Assembly: GCA_943325035.2 (NCBI GenBank)
Contig: CALPNW020000008.1
Location: 1 to 36,866 of the forward strand
Length of the DNA: 36,866 nucleotides
Direction: 5' to 3'
Source: Sphingobacterium thalpophilum
Lineage (GTDB): Bacteria > Bacteroidota > Bacteroidia > Chitinophagales > Chitinophagaceae
Numbering within the stretch: position 1 is the first letter of the stretch; each line of letters starts with the position of its first letter. Under the pieces are notes generated by a model. That model saw nothing but the letters and a program-made list of their open reading frames with translations. It made no database searches and was not told where the DNA came from. Below, one piece after another: positions 18,266 through 27,806 of this stretch. Both the position numbers and the translations under genes were made by a program.

Positions 18266-18315
18266 TCATATAAAAATAGGCCTTGCCGGTCTATTCACAC
18301 ACAAAATTGGCGTAT

Positions 18316-19299
18316 ATGAATAAGAGCCTGCAGAATTACACCATTCAAAAATGGGTAACAGTACTGAGTATTCTGCTCTTTATCATCAAAATAACTGCTT
18401 ACTATCTCACCTCCTCTCTGGCTATTTTATCCGACGCTTTGGAGAGTATCGTAAACATGATTGCCGGCTTTATTGGACTCTACAGCCTTTACGTTGCAGC
18501 CAAACCCAGAGACAAAGAACATCCTTACGGGCATGGAAAAGCAGAATTTGTATCTGCGGCTGCCGAGGGCAGTCTGGTAATTGCTGCTGGCATCATGATC
18601 ATTTATGAAACCGTTTTGAATATGCTCGACAAAACGGAAGTAAAACAATTGGACCAGGGTATGTGGCTGGTAAGTATTACTGCCCTTTTAAACTACATAG
18701 CAGGAGCCATCTGCATTCGCATTGGCAAAAAAAATACTTCTCTTGCACTGGAATCGAGCGGTAAACATTTACAGATAGACACGTATTCCACCATTGGTGT
18801 TCTCGCAGCAGTGGGTTTAATGTATTTCACTAAAATTTACTGGATCGATAAAGCGATCGCACTTGCCATGAGTGCATGGATCATGTACAACGGATATACT
18901 ATTCTGAGAAAATCCCTTGCAGGAATCATGGACGAAGCCGATATGGAATTATTAACCCGGTTCATTGAAGAAATAAATATTCACCGGCCGGCCAACTGGA
19001 TAGACCTGCACAACCTGAGGGTGATCAAATACGGAGCACTCCTTCACATAGACTGTCATTTAACGCTTCCCTGGTACCTGAATATTCATGAGGGTCACCG
19101 GGAAATAGATGCATTATCTGCAATGATCAAAAACCGTTTTGGAGATGCCATTGAACTTTTTGTACATACCGATGGCTGTTTAGAATTCAGCTGTGCCGTT
19201 TGCACTAAAACAGATTGCGATGTACGGCAGCATCCTTTTCAGGCCAGGCTTAACTGGAATATGGAAAATGTGGTTTCCAACCAAAAGCACAGAATGTAA
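18316..19299 (+). CDS. cation diffusion facilitator family transporter
   Basis: LTSSLAILSDALESIVNMIAGF and KPRDKEHPYGHGKAEFVSA (HxxxD-type metal sites); start at MNKSLQ (18316), the ORF-track start at 18283 being a TTG. Confidence 0.92.
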   Translation: MNKSLQNYTIQKWVTVLSILLFIIKITAYYLTSSLAILSDALESIVNMIAGFIGLYSLYVAAKPRDKEHPYGHGKAEFVSAAAEGSLVIAAGIMIIYETVLNMLDKTEVKQLDQGMWLVSITALLNYIAGAICIRIGKKNTSLALESSGKHLQIDTYSTIGVLAAVGLMYFTKIYWIDKAIALAMSAWIMYNGYTILRKSLAGIMDEADMELLTRFIEEINIHRPANWIDLHNLRVIKYGALLHIDCHLTLPWYLNIHEGHREIDALSAMIKNRFGDAIELFVHTDGCLEFSCAVCTKTDCDVRQHPFQARLNWNMENVVSNQKHRM

Positions 19300-19393
19300 A
19301 CCCCGCTCATATCCCCTTACTTTCAGGCAGAAGTGCCGGTAGTATGAAGGGGTAATTTCAGTAACTTGCACCCTCATACGTAAATTATACAAG

Positions 19394-20764
19394 ATGAAAG
19401 TTTGGAAAGAATACCAGGAACAACATAAGGACCGCTTTTTAAATGAATTACTTGAACTGTTGCGCATACCAAGCGTGAGTGCAAGCAGTGACCATAAACC
19501 TGATATGCTTCATTGTGCGGAAGTGGTAAAAGCACGGTTAACAGAAGCCGGAGCCGACATAGTAACCATCTACCCTACCGAAGGGCATCCGATTGTATAT
19601 GCAGAAAAGATCGTTGACCCTTCTAAACCCACTGTACTGGTGTACGGACATTATGATGTTCAGCCTGCAGATCCGATAGAATTATGGAACAGCGGACCAT
19701 TTGAACCGGTGATCAAAGACGGAAAGATTTTTGCGCGTGGCTCTGCCGATGATAAAGGCCAGTTCTACATGCACGTAAAGGCTCTGGAAACTTTTTCCAG
19801 GACCAATTCATTTCCTACGAATATTAAATTTCTCATAGAAGGAGAAGAAGAGATTGGAAGCCCTAACCTCGCCACATTTGTAAAGAACAATAAAGCCCTG
19901 CTGAAGGCAGATGTCATACTGATCAGTGATACGTCTATGATCAGTATGGAGAACCCTTCCATTGATATTGGCGTAAGGGGTTTAAGTTATATAGAAGTAG
20001 AAGTAACCGGACCAAACAGAGACCTGCACAGTGGTGTTTACGGTGGTACAATTGCCAACCCGATCACTATCCTGGCTAAAATGATCGCATCCTGTCATGA
20101 CGAAAACAACCATATCACCATCCCGGGATTTTATGATGACGTAGTAGAATCTACCCCTCAGGAAAGGACTAAAATGGCGGAAGCTCCTTTTGATGAAAAT
20201 GAATACAAAGCAGACCTGGGTGTAGACAGTTTATGGGGCGAGAAAGGCTATACAGCCAACGAAAGAACCGGCATTCGTCCTACAATAGAATTGAATGGCA
20301 TCTGGGGTGGCTATACAGGCGAAGGCGCTAAAACCGTTCTTCCTTCCAAAGCATTTGCAAAAATTTCTGCAAGACTGGTGCCTAACCAGTCTTCTGTAGT
20401 GATCACCCGTAAATTACTGGACTATTTTAAATCGATTGCCCCGGCAGGTATTACAGTTAAAGCAGAAGAGCACCATGGAGGCGAGCCTTATATGACGCCA
20501 ATTGATTCCGTGGCATACAGAGCAGCAGCTAAAGCCATCAATACTACTTTCGGTAAAGATCCGATTCCTGTAAGAGGCGGGGGAAGTATTCCGATCTGTT
20601 CTTTATTTGAAAAAGAACTGGGGTTAAAAATTGTATTCCTTGGTTTTGGTTTAGACAGCGATAATCTGCACAGTCCTAATGAAAAATATGAACTGGTCAA
20701 CTTTTACAAAGGCATAGAAACTATTCCTTATTTCCATCAGTATTTTGCAGAAATGAATGCATAA
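19394..20764 (+). CDS. M20 family dipeptidase
   Basis: VLVYGHYDVQPADP, ARGSADDKGQFYMHVKA, EGEEEIGSPNL, VRGGGSIPICS motifs. Confidence 0.94.
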   Translation: MKVWKEYQEQHKDRFLNELLELLRIPSVSASSDHKPDMLHCAEVVKARLTEAGADIVTIYPTEGHPIVYAEKIVDPSKPTVLVYGHYDVQPADPIELWNSGPFEPVIKDGKIFARGSADDKGQFYMHVKALETFSRTNSFPTNIKFLIEGEEEIGSPNLATFVKNNKALLKADVILISDTSMISMENPSIDIGVRGLSYIEVEVTGPNRDLHSGVYGGTIANPITILAKMIASCHDENNHITIPGFYDDVVESTPQERTKMAEAPFDENEYKADLGVDSLWGEKGYTANERTGIRPTIELNGIWGGYTGEGAKTVLPSKAFAKISARLVPNQSSVVITRKLLDYFKSIAPAGITVKAEEHHGGEPYMTPIDSVAYRAAAKAINTTFGKDPIPVRGGGSIPICSLFEKELGLKIVFLGFGLDSDNLHSPNEKYELVNFYKGIETIPYFHQYFAEMNA

Positions 20765-20766
20765 AT

Positions 20767-21153
20767 ATGGCTGTTGAAAAAGAAAAACTCCGGATCGATA
20801 AATACCTCTGGGCTATTCGTTTATTTAAAACGAGAAGCCAGGCAGGAGATGCCTGCAGCAAAGGAAGGGTAAAGCTGAATGGGGATTCTGTGAAAGCCTC
20901 GCGCGTTGTTGCTATTGGTGATGAATACGAAGTTAAGTCTGAGGCAAAAAAATGGGTAATCAAGGTTACCGGACTGCTTCATACAAGAGTGCAGTACCCC
21001 GAGGCCATCAAAAATTATATTGATATTACACCGGCAGAGGAACTGGACCGTATTAAATTTGAGTCGGCCAGTTTTCAAACAGGAAAACGATTGAGTAAGG
21101 TAGGACGCCCTACCAAAAAAGACCGGAGAGAGCTGGGCGATTTTATGGATTAA
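20767..21153 (+). CDS. RNA-binding S4 domain protein (Hsp15-like)
   Basis: LRIDKYLWAIRLFKTRSQAGDACSKGRVKLNGDSVKASRVVAIGDEYEV. Confidence 0.9.
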   Translation: MAVEKEKLRIDKYLWAIRLFKTRSQAGDACSKGRVKLNGDSVKASRVVAIGDEYEVKSEAKKWVIKVTGLLHTRVQYPEAIKNYIDITPAEELDRIKFESASFQTGKRLSKVGRPTKKDRRELGDFMD

Positions 21154-21162
21154 GGATTAATC

Positions 21163-21846
21163 ATGAGCATGACCATTGATATTATAACCGTTGTTCCCGA
21201 ATTACTGGAGAGCCCTTTCAGCCACAGCATTATGAAACGTGCACAGGAGAAAGGACTTTTGACCGTAAGAACACATAACCTGCGAAAATGGGCCATTAAT
21301 AAACATGCGCAGGTAGACGACTATCCGTATGGCGGGGGAGCAGGAATGGTGCTGATGTGCGAACCGCTGGCCAATGCCATTGAGGAACTGCAGTTAACTA
21401 CTACCTACGATGAAGTCATCTATATGACCCCCGATGGGGTGAGGTTTAACCAGCAAGCTGCCAACCAGCTTTCCCTCAAAGAAAATCTATTGATCATTTG
21501 CGGACATTATAAGGGCATCGATGAACGAATCAGAGCCCGTTTTGTAACCATGGAAATATCCATTGGCGATTATGTACTGAGTGGTGGGGAAATTGCAGCT
21601 GCGGTGGTGGTAGATGCCATCGGCAGATTAATTCCCGGAGTATTAAGCGATGAAACCTCCGCGCTTACCGATTCATTTCAGGATAACCTGCTGGCACCCC
21701 CTGTTTATACAAGGCCGGCAGAATTCAGGGGAGACAAAGTACCTGATATGCTCACCCAGGGTGATCCTAAAAAAGTGGAAGAATGGCGGTATGAACAGTC
21801 GCTGGAAAGAACCAGAACCCGTCGTCCGGACCTGCTGAACGACTGA
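21163..21846 (+). CDS. trmD: tRNA (guanine(37)-N1)-methyltransferase TrmD
   Basis: [66 protein letters not shown] trefoil-knot motifs. Confidence 0.96.
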   Translation: MSMTIDIITVVPELLESPFSHSIMKRAQEKGLLTVRTHNLRKWAINKHAQVDDYPYGGGAGMVLMCEPLANAIEELQLTTTYDEVIYMTPDGVRFNQQAANQLSLKENLLIICGHYKGIDERIRARFVTMEISIGDYVLSGGEIAAAVVVDAIGRLIPGVLSDETSALTDSFQDNLLAPPVYTRPAEFRGDKVPDMLTQGDPKKVEEWRYEQSLERTRTRRPDLLND

Positions 21847-21981
21847 TATTTCTGCCACACCTATTTACGCTTATCCGCAGATTCTGCCATTCGGCTAATT
21901 TTATATGGCAGTATCCGATTTTACCTGCAATTTCATGTAACCAATATTGGCAATGAGGCCGTAGTAGTTGGACCATTCAAT

Positions 21982-24201
21982 ATGAGAGTAATTGCATTGT
22001 TTTCAGCATTGTTCCTTGTAACCATTTCCGGAGCCCAGGTTCGGAACGGGGAAGCATTTCAAAAGGAATACCAGGCACATATTACCAAGATCGGAATTCC
22101 GATGAAAATAGATGGATTGCTGGATGAACCTGCCTGGCAAACTGCTCAGCTGATCAGTTCCTTCTGGCAAAAGTACCCCGACGATAAGAACAAAGCAATC
22201 CGTAAAACCGAAGTCAGAACGGCATACGACAATAAATTCTTCTATGTCTCCTTTACTGCCTTCGACACGGGCAAAGCATTTATACAAAGTTTAAAAAGGG
22301 ATTTTGGCCACGACGGAAATGATTGCGTAGCAATAATCATAGATCCGATCAATACACGCAATAACGGTTTCTTTTTTATTGTAAACGCTTACAATGCACA
22401 AAGCGAAGACCAGTTGTTTACCGGCAGCAGTGACGGACTGAACTTCAGCTGGGACCAGACCTGGTATTCTGCCACCAAAAGATACGACGATAAATGGGTA
22501 GCTGAAATTGCCATCCCTTTTAAAACACTTCGCTACGCTGCAGATAAAAAAACCTGGGGTATCAATTTCTTACGGGTAGATACCAAAACAAATGAATACG
22601 CCACCTGGACCAATCTTCCGGTAAATTTTCCTTCCTATGATCTTGGTTACACCGGCGCACTGATCTGGGACGAAGCACCTCCTAAACCCGGAGGAAACGC
22701 AATTATTGCCCCCTATGTTACCTCACAGGCAGAACAGAATAATGAAACAGATGGAAAAGTTAATGCAACCCCCAATGCCGGCTTTGACGCCAAGCTTGCA
22801 TTAACCTCTTCGCTGAATCTGGACCTTACCATGAACCCGGATTTTTCTCAGATAGAAGTAGACCGGCAGGTAACCAATCTTTCCCGGTTCAATATTTTTT
22901 TCCCGGAACGCAGAAGTTTTTTTCTGGAGAATGCCGATTTATTTTCGGGATTTGGCATAGACCCTATCCGTCCTTTTTATTCGAGAAGAATTGGATTGGA
23001 TGCCAATGGCAATAAAATTCCGATACTGTTTGGTGCAAGAATGTCGGGTAATATTGCCAAGAAAACAAGAATGGGATTCATGAATATGCAAACCGGGCGC
23101 AAAGGAGATTACGCACCCGAAAATTACACGGCCTTATCGGTAGACCAGCGGGTATTTAAACGATCCTTTGTTAAAGCCTATGTGCTTAACCGGCAAAGCT
23201 TTATGACTGATATAGAAAAAAAGAACAACCCATTGAATGAGTATGGCAGAAATGCAGGGGTAGAATTCAATTATTCGGATCTGGAAGGAAAGTGGAGCGG
23301 ATGGGGCACTTATCATCATTCTTTCAAACCTACCATCAGCACCGAAGACAATTATTACAGTACAGGAATAAGTTACAATGCAAGAAACCTGAGCTTCGTG
23401 GCAGACCTGACCAAACTGGGCAGCAACTACTACACCGATATGGGATATGTGGAAAGGATCGAAAATTATGATGCACTCAGAGATACGGTGATCCGTGTGG
23501 GTTTTAAGCATGCTTATACCGAGGTAAAATACCGGATCATTCCCAAAAAAGGGAATGTGGTTACTTATAATATTCAGGCCGAAAACTACATTGTATTCAA
23601 TACAGACAACAGTTTTAACGAGCGGAATACCAGTTTAAGTTTAAACACGCAGTTAAGAAATACCACCAACCTGAGTGCCAGTGCAAGCAATTCGGAAGTG
23701 CAATTGCTGTTTCCTATTTCATTTACCGGAGCTGCCCCGTTACCGGTTGGCAACTATAATTACAATAACCTGAATATTGGTTACAAGTCCGATTTCAGAA
23801 AAAGAGTGAGTATAACCCTCAATGGTGGATTTGGAAGTTTTTACAATGGAACCAATACCAGTTTAAATGCAGGTTTAACAGTTAGAAAATTACCCAAAGT
23901 AACACTCAACCTGAACTTCCAGTATAACAAGCTGGACTTCCCCGGTAGTTTCGGCTCTACCGAATTATTTCTGATTGCACAAAGAACAGAAATTAATTTT
24001 TCTACTAAATTATTCTGGACCACCTTTCTTCAGTACAATACCCAGCGCAACAATATTAATATCAACAGCAGATTGCAATACCGCTTCAAACCCATGAGTG
24101 ATTTGTTTCTGGTGTATACGGATAACTATTATACAGATCCCTTGTTTAAAAACAGAAACCGGGCCCTGGTATTTAAGCTGAATTACTGGCTGAACTTATA
24201 A
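21982..24201 (+). CDS. DUF5916 / carbohydrate-binding family 9-like outer membrane protein
   Basis: IPMKIDGLLDEPAWQTAQLISSFWQKYPDDKNKA; FIVNAYNAQSEDQL; NIFFPERRSFFLENADLFSGFG; beta-barrel-like C-terminus. Confidence 0.88.
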   Translation: MRVIALFSALFLVTISGAQVRNGEAFQKEYQAHITKIGIPMKIDGLLDEPAWQTAQLISSFWQKYPDDKNKAIRKTEVRTAYDNKFFYVSFTAFDTGKAFIQSLKRDFGHDGNDCVAIIIDPINTRNNGFFFIVNAYNAQSEDQLFTGSSDGLNFSWDQTWYSATKRYDDKWVAEIAIPFKTLRYAADKKTWGINFLRVDTKTNEYATWTNLPVNFPSYDLGYTGALIWDEAPPKPGGNAIIAPYVTSQAEQNNETDGKVNATPNAGFDAKLALTSSLNLDLTMNPDFSQIEVDRQVTNLSRFNIFFPERRSFFLENADLFSGFGIDPIRPFYSRRIGLDANGNKIPILFGARMSGNIAKKTRMGFMNMQTGRKGDYAPENYTALSVDQRVFKRSFVKAYVLNRQSFMTDIEKKNNPLNEYGRNAGVEFNYSDLEGKWSGWGTYHHSFKPTISTEDNYYSTGISYNARNLSFVADLTKLGSNYYTDMGYVERIENYDALRDTVIRVGFKHAYTEVKYRIIPKKGNVVTYNIQAENYIVFNTDNSFNERNTSLSLNTQLRNTTNLSASASNSEVQLLFPISFTGAAPLPVGNYNYNNLNIGYKSDFRKRVSITLNGGFGSFYNGTNTSLNAGLTVRKLPKVTLNLNFQYNKLDFPGSFGSTELFLIAQRTEINFSTKLFWTTFLQYNTQRNNININSRLQYRFKPMSDLFLVYTDNYYTDPLFKNRNRALVFKLNYWLNL

Positions 24202-24209
24202 GCATAAAA

Positions 24210-24243
24210 AAACTGCCGCAGTGTTTACTTACTGCGGCAGTTT
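24210..24243. terminator. bidirectional rho-independent terminator between convergent genes
   Basis: AAACTGCCGCAGT-GTTTACTT-ACTGCGGCAGTTT perfect 13-bp stem flanked by A-run/T-rich sequence. Confidence 0.88.
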
Positions 24244-24268
24244 ACATTTATTGATGTCTGCTCAACTA

Positions 24269-27200
24269 CTATTTAACTCCGATTACCGGAATTTGTTTTT
24301 CGTTGATCATTTTATTCAGTTGTTTCAAATCTACATCCATGATGGCTTTCAGCTTAGCCAGCTGCACGTCCGACTGTCCACCCAGGTCTGCAAATGCTTC
24401 TTTCGCCTGCTGACTGGGAGGATTCTGGCCGCTGGAAGCAACCCCGTAAAGACCTGCCAGCTTATCGTTCAGCCTGATCGGAAAATTCAATACATCCTGA
24501 CCACTCTTCGATTTTGTCTGATACAATGCTTCTTCAATTTTTGTGAGTTGCTTTACAATCGTATCAGCAGCCTGCTTCAATTCTTTGTTAGACTTTGCAT
24601 CCATTCTTCCGGTGAAATCGTTGATTTGTGTACGGATCGTTCTGATCTGCTGAATACCTTTCTGAACATCACTGAACTTGTCCCTGATCTGTAAAAGAAA
24701 TCCAACCTGTGCATCATAATCAGCTTCGCTCATTTTATAAACAGGATCTGCCTTAATTATAAAGGAAGCGTCTGTAGAATCATTATTATACCTGATCCTT
24801 GCTACGTATTTTCCAGGAGCTGCTTTAACAGAACCAATACCACCATTCCATAAAATCATGCCATCTGTTTTTTCTGCAGGCGGATAATTCATGTCCCAGG
24901 CAAACTGGTTCATCCCTTCGTTAAAGTCCAGCTTATCGGCAGGATCCTTGGCCGATTTATTGTATGTTTTGATTGTCTTACCTGTTTTATCAAAAAACGT
25001 AATTGATACTTTAGCGCTATCGGTTACTCCTTTCAGGTAATAATTAATCACCGTACCAGGCAATGGATTTTCTCCGGTATTGGGCTCTGCAGCAGCATTG
25101 CCACCTCTTCTTCTGCGGCCACCACCTTCCAGACGATAGGCATCGTTCACCGGAAATACGTGTAAAATTTTAGCTGCAACACCCGCATCTTTCTGCTGAA
25201 TCAATGTTAGGTCATCTATCACCCAGAAAGCTCTTCCCTGCGTAGCAACGATCAGGTCGTTGTTCTTGATGGTCATATCAGTGATAGGTACTACCGGAAG
25301 ATTCAGTTGAAATGATTTCCAGTTATTGCCCCCATCATAGCTGATGTACATACCAAACTCTGTACCGGCATACAATAATCCTTCTCTCTTTTTATCTGCA
25401 CGCATTGCACGTGTGAAATGCATCGTGTTAATGCCATTGGTAATTCTGGTCCAGGATTTTCCATAATCCTCTGTTTTGAAGATATAAGGTGCGTAGTCGT
25501 CCGACTTGTATTTTGTACCCACAAAATAAGCCGTTCCTTTTTTGAAAGGATCTGTTTCAATACAATTCCACATCATCCATTTGCCAGCTTCTGCAGGGGT
25601 AACATTTTCCCAGTTTTTTCCGCCGTCTTTGCTTACATGGATCAACCCGTCATCACTTCCGGTCCATAGCAGGTCCTGCTCGAGGGCAGATTCTGTTGCG
25701 GTGAAAATGGTAGAGTAATATTCAACAGAAGTGTTGTCCTGGGTAATTGGTCCGCCACTGGATGCCTGTTTCAATTTATCATTGGTAGTAAGGTCCGGAC
25801 TCAGTGTTTGCCAGCTTTGCCCTTCATTTTCCGTAGAAAATAAATGGTTGCCTGCGGCATATAATTTTTTGGGATTGTGCGGAGAGAAAAAGATGGGGAA
25901 GTTCCACTGGAAGCGGTATTTCTGTACATCTGCTCCTGCTCCCATCGGATTATCGGGCCATACATTGATCGCACGATTCTCGCCTGTGCGGTGATCCAGG
26001 CGGGCAAGATAGCCGCCGTAGTTGCCACCATATACCACGTCATTGTTCAATGGATCTGCTACAACATACCCGCTTTCATTTCCGGCAGTTACATCCCAGT
26101 CGCGCTCGGTAATTCCTGCACCGGATGTTCTGCTTTTAATACGTACCGTTGAGTTATCCTGTTGTGCCCCAAGAATTTTATAGGGTACCGCGTTATCGGT
26201 TGTTACCCGATAGAACTGAGCGGTCGGCTGGTTCATCATACTGCTCCAATTGTTTCCGCCGTCAAAACTTACCTGAGCGCCTCCATCATCTGCAACAATC
26301 ATTCTGTTTCCATCTTCAGGATCCAACCAGAGATCATGGTGATCACCATGCGGTGTATTAACAGACTGGAATGTTTTACCACCATCCCGGCTGCGCATAA
26401 ACTCCACATTTGGACAGTATACAAGATTTTCATTTTTCGGGTCTACAAATACTTTACTGTAGTACCAGGCACGCTGACGGATGTTATTGTCGTTGCAGTT
26501 CATTGTCCAGGTTTCTCCTGCATCATTGCTTACATACAGTCCACCCTCTTTATTTTCAATAATCGCATACAATTTATCGGAGTTGGAAGGAGCAACTGCT
26601 ACGCCAACAATTCCCCAAACACCTTTAGGCAAACCTTTGTTACCGGTAATGGCAGACCAGGTTTCCCCGCCGTCTGTACTTTTATACAAGCCGCTTCCGT
26701 CTCCGCCGCTTTCCATACTGTATGGTGTTCTTTTTACCCTCCACATACCTGCATAGAATACAGCAGGATTACCCGGTTCCATCACCAGGTCGGAACAACC
26801 GGTCTGGTCATTCACATATAATGTTTTCTTCCAGGTCTTTCCACCATCAGTTGTTTTATATACACCACGCTCTTCATTAGGTCCGAATAAATGCCCTACT
26901 ACTGCAGCCCATACGGTATTTGGGTCTCTGGGATGAATTACAATCCGGATTATATGTCTTCCTTCCTTTAAACCCAGATTGCGCCAGGTTCTTCCGGCAT
27001 CGTCACTTCTCCAGATTCCGCCAAGTCCTTCGGCCACATTGCCCCGCATGGTATTTTCACCTTCCCCTGCATACAACACACTCTCGTCACTGGGAGCAAC
27101 CGCTACAGCACCAATAGTTCCCCCGAAATACTTATCGCTACTATTTTTCCAGTTACTTCCACCATCGGTGGTTTTCCATACACCACCCCCGGCAGCACCA

Positions 27201-27418
27201 AAATAAAAAGTGGTTTTATTCTTATAACTACCCGTTGCAGCAGCGCTTCTGCCGCCTCGGTAAGGCCCTATAGAGCGGTATTTAACTTTAGAAAGAACAA
27301 CGGCATCGCCGGTTTCTTCTTTGGCAACAGGTGTTACCGGTCTGGTCTTATCCTTTTTTTGAGCCGAAACACAAAATCCGGCAGCTGCAAAAAGCAACAA
27401 CAGAAACATTTTTTTCAT
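24269..27418 (-). CDS. large secreted WD40/YVTN/BNR (VPS10/sortilin-like) repeat protein, glycosyl hydrolase-like annotation
   Basis: 1049 aa; signal peptide MKKMFLLLLFAAAGFCVSA; many SxDxGxTW-type BNR repeats (TTDGGSNWKN, SDDAGRTWRN, TTDGGKTWKK, SNDAGETW, SRDGGKTF, SKDGGKNWEN). Confidence 0.92.
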   Translation of the reverse strand: MKKMFLLLLFAAAGFCVSAQKKDKTRPVTPVAKEETGDAVVLSKVKYRSIGPYRGGRSAAATGSYKNKTTFYFGAAGGGVWKTTDGGSNWKNSSDKYFGGTIGAVAVAPSDESVLYAGEGENTMRGNVAEGLGGIWRSDDAGRTWRNLGLKEGRHIIRIVIHPRDPNTVWAAVVGHLFGPNEERGVYKTTDGGKTWKKTLYVNDQTGCSDLVMEPGNPAVFYAGMWRVKRTPYSMESGGDGSGLYKSTDGGETWSAITGNKGLPKGVWGIVGVAVAPSNSDKLYAIIENKEGGLYVSNDAGETWTMNCNDNNIRQRAWYYSKVFVDPKNENLVYCPNVEFMRSRDGGKTFQSVNTPHGDHHDLWLDPEDGNRMIVADDGGAQVSFDGGNNWSSMMNQPTAQFYRVTTDNAVPYKILGAQQDNSTVRIKSRTSGAGITERDWDVTAGNESGYVVADPLNNDVVYGGNYGGYLARLDHRTGENRAINVWPDNPMGAGADVQKYRFQWNFPIFFSPHNPKKLYAAGNHLFSTENEGQSWQTLSPDLTTNDKLKQASSGGPITQDNTSVEYYSTIFTATESALEQDLLWTGSDDGLIHVSKDGGKNWENVTPAEAGKWMMWNCIETDPFKKGTAYFVGTKYKSDDYAPYIFKTEDYGKSWTRITNGINTMHFTRAMRADKKREGLLYAGTEFGMYISYDGGNNWKSFQLNLPVVPITDMTIKNNDLIVATQGRAFWVIDDLTLIQQKDAGVAAKILHVFPVNDAYRLEGGGRRRRGGNAAAEPNTGENPLPGTVINYYLKGVTDSAKVSITFFDKTGKTIKTYNKSAKDPADKLDFNEGMNQFAWDMNYPPAEKTDGMILWNGGIGSVKAAPGKYVARIRYNNDSTDASFIIKADPVYKMSEADYDAQVGFLLQIRDKFSDVQKGIQQIRTIRTQINDFTGRMDAKSNKELKQAADTIVKQLTKIEEALYQTKSKSGQDVLNFPIRLNDKLAGLYGVASSGQNPPSQQAKEAFADLGGQSDVQLAKLKAIMDVDLKQLNKMINEKQIPVIGVK

Positions 27419-27569
27419 AGCAATAATAATTAGAGGAGTAATTTAAGCAAATGAACAGGTAAAACAAAATCCAGACAATTTCTTTGTATAAGCGGTTAGT
27501 GAATGACCGTTTGGAGCATAAAGCCCTTTGGGGAATTTTGCTTAAATTCATTGGTGGTATAAAAAATGA

Positions 27570-27803
27570 TTTCCCATAATCAATGACAAGAAATCAAAAG
27601 AAGATTGTATAGCCGAGTTAGTTGAGTTGAATAATGCCAATACCTGTTTGCAAAATTTCATTAATAATAAGATCGCGGCATTCATCATTGCCAAAGAATT
27701 AAGAAAAGAAAAATTAAACCTGCTAAACAGTTTGGATGAAGCAACAAAAAAACTGGAACTTGCAATTCACATAATCGTTCAGGAAACCGCCGTTAATCAT
27801 TAA
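27570..27803 (+). other. ATG-less 77-codon ORF, possible frameshifted small gene or unusual-start small protein
   Basis: Open frame after TGA 27567-27569 reads FPIINDKKSKEDCIAELVELNNANTCLQNFINNKIAAFIIAKELRKEKLNLLNSLDEATKKLELAIHIIVQETAVNH*; no in-frame ATG. Confidence 0.4.
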
Positions 27804-27806
27804 GTC

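Noticed and set aside
17755-18282. Considered a diversity-generating retroelement or RiPP precursor (GSGCGCG tail)
   Set aside because: No reverse transcriptase, template/variable repeat pair, radical SAM or maturase gene nearby, and no start codon for the Cys/Gly-rich frame.
24221-24694. 157-aa plus-strand ORF starting in the terminator hairpin
   Set aside because: Begins in the terminator and runs antisense to the C-terminus of the BNR protein; not credible as a gene.
26162-26821. 219-aa plus-strand ORF (and the overlapping 91-aa, 75-aa ORFs) inside the BNR gene
   Set aside because: Antisense to a clear 1049-aa repeat protein; the composition is that of a reverse-complement artefact with no motif.
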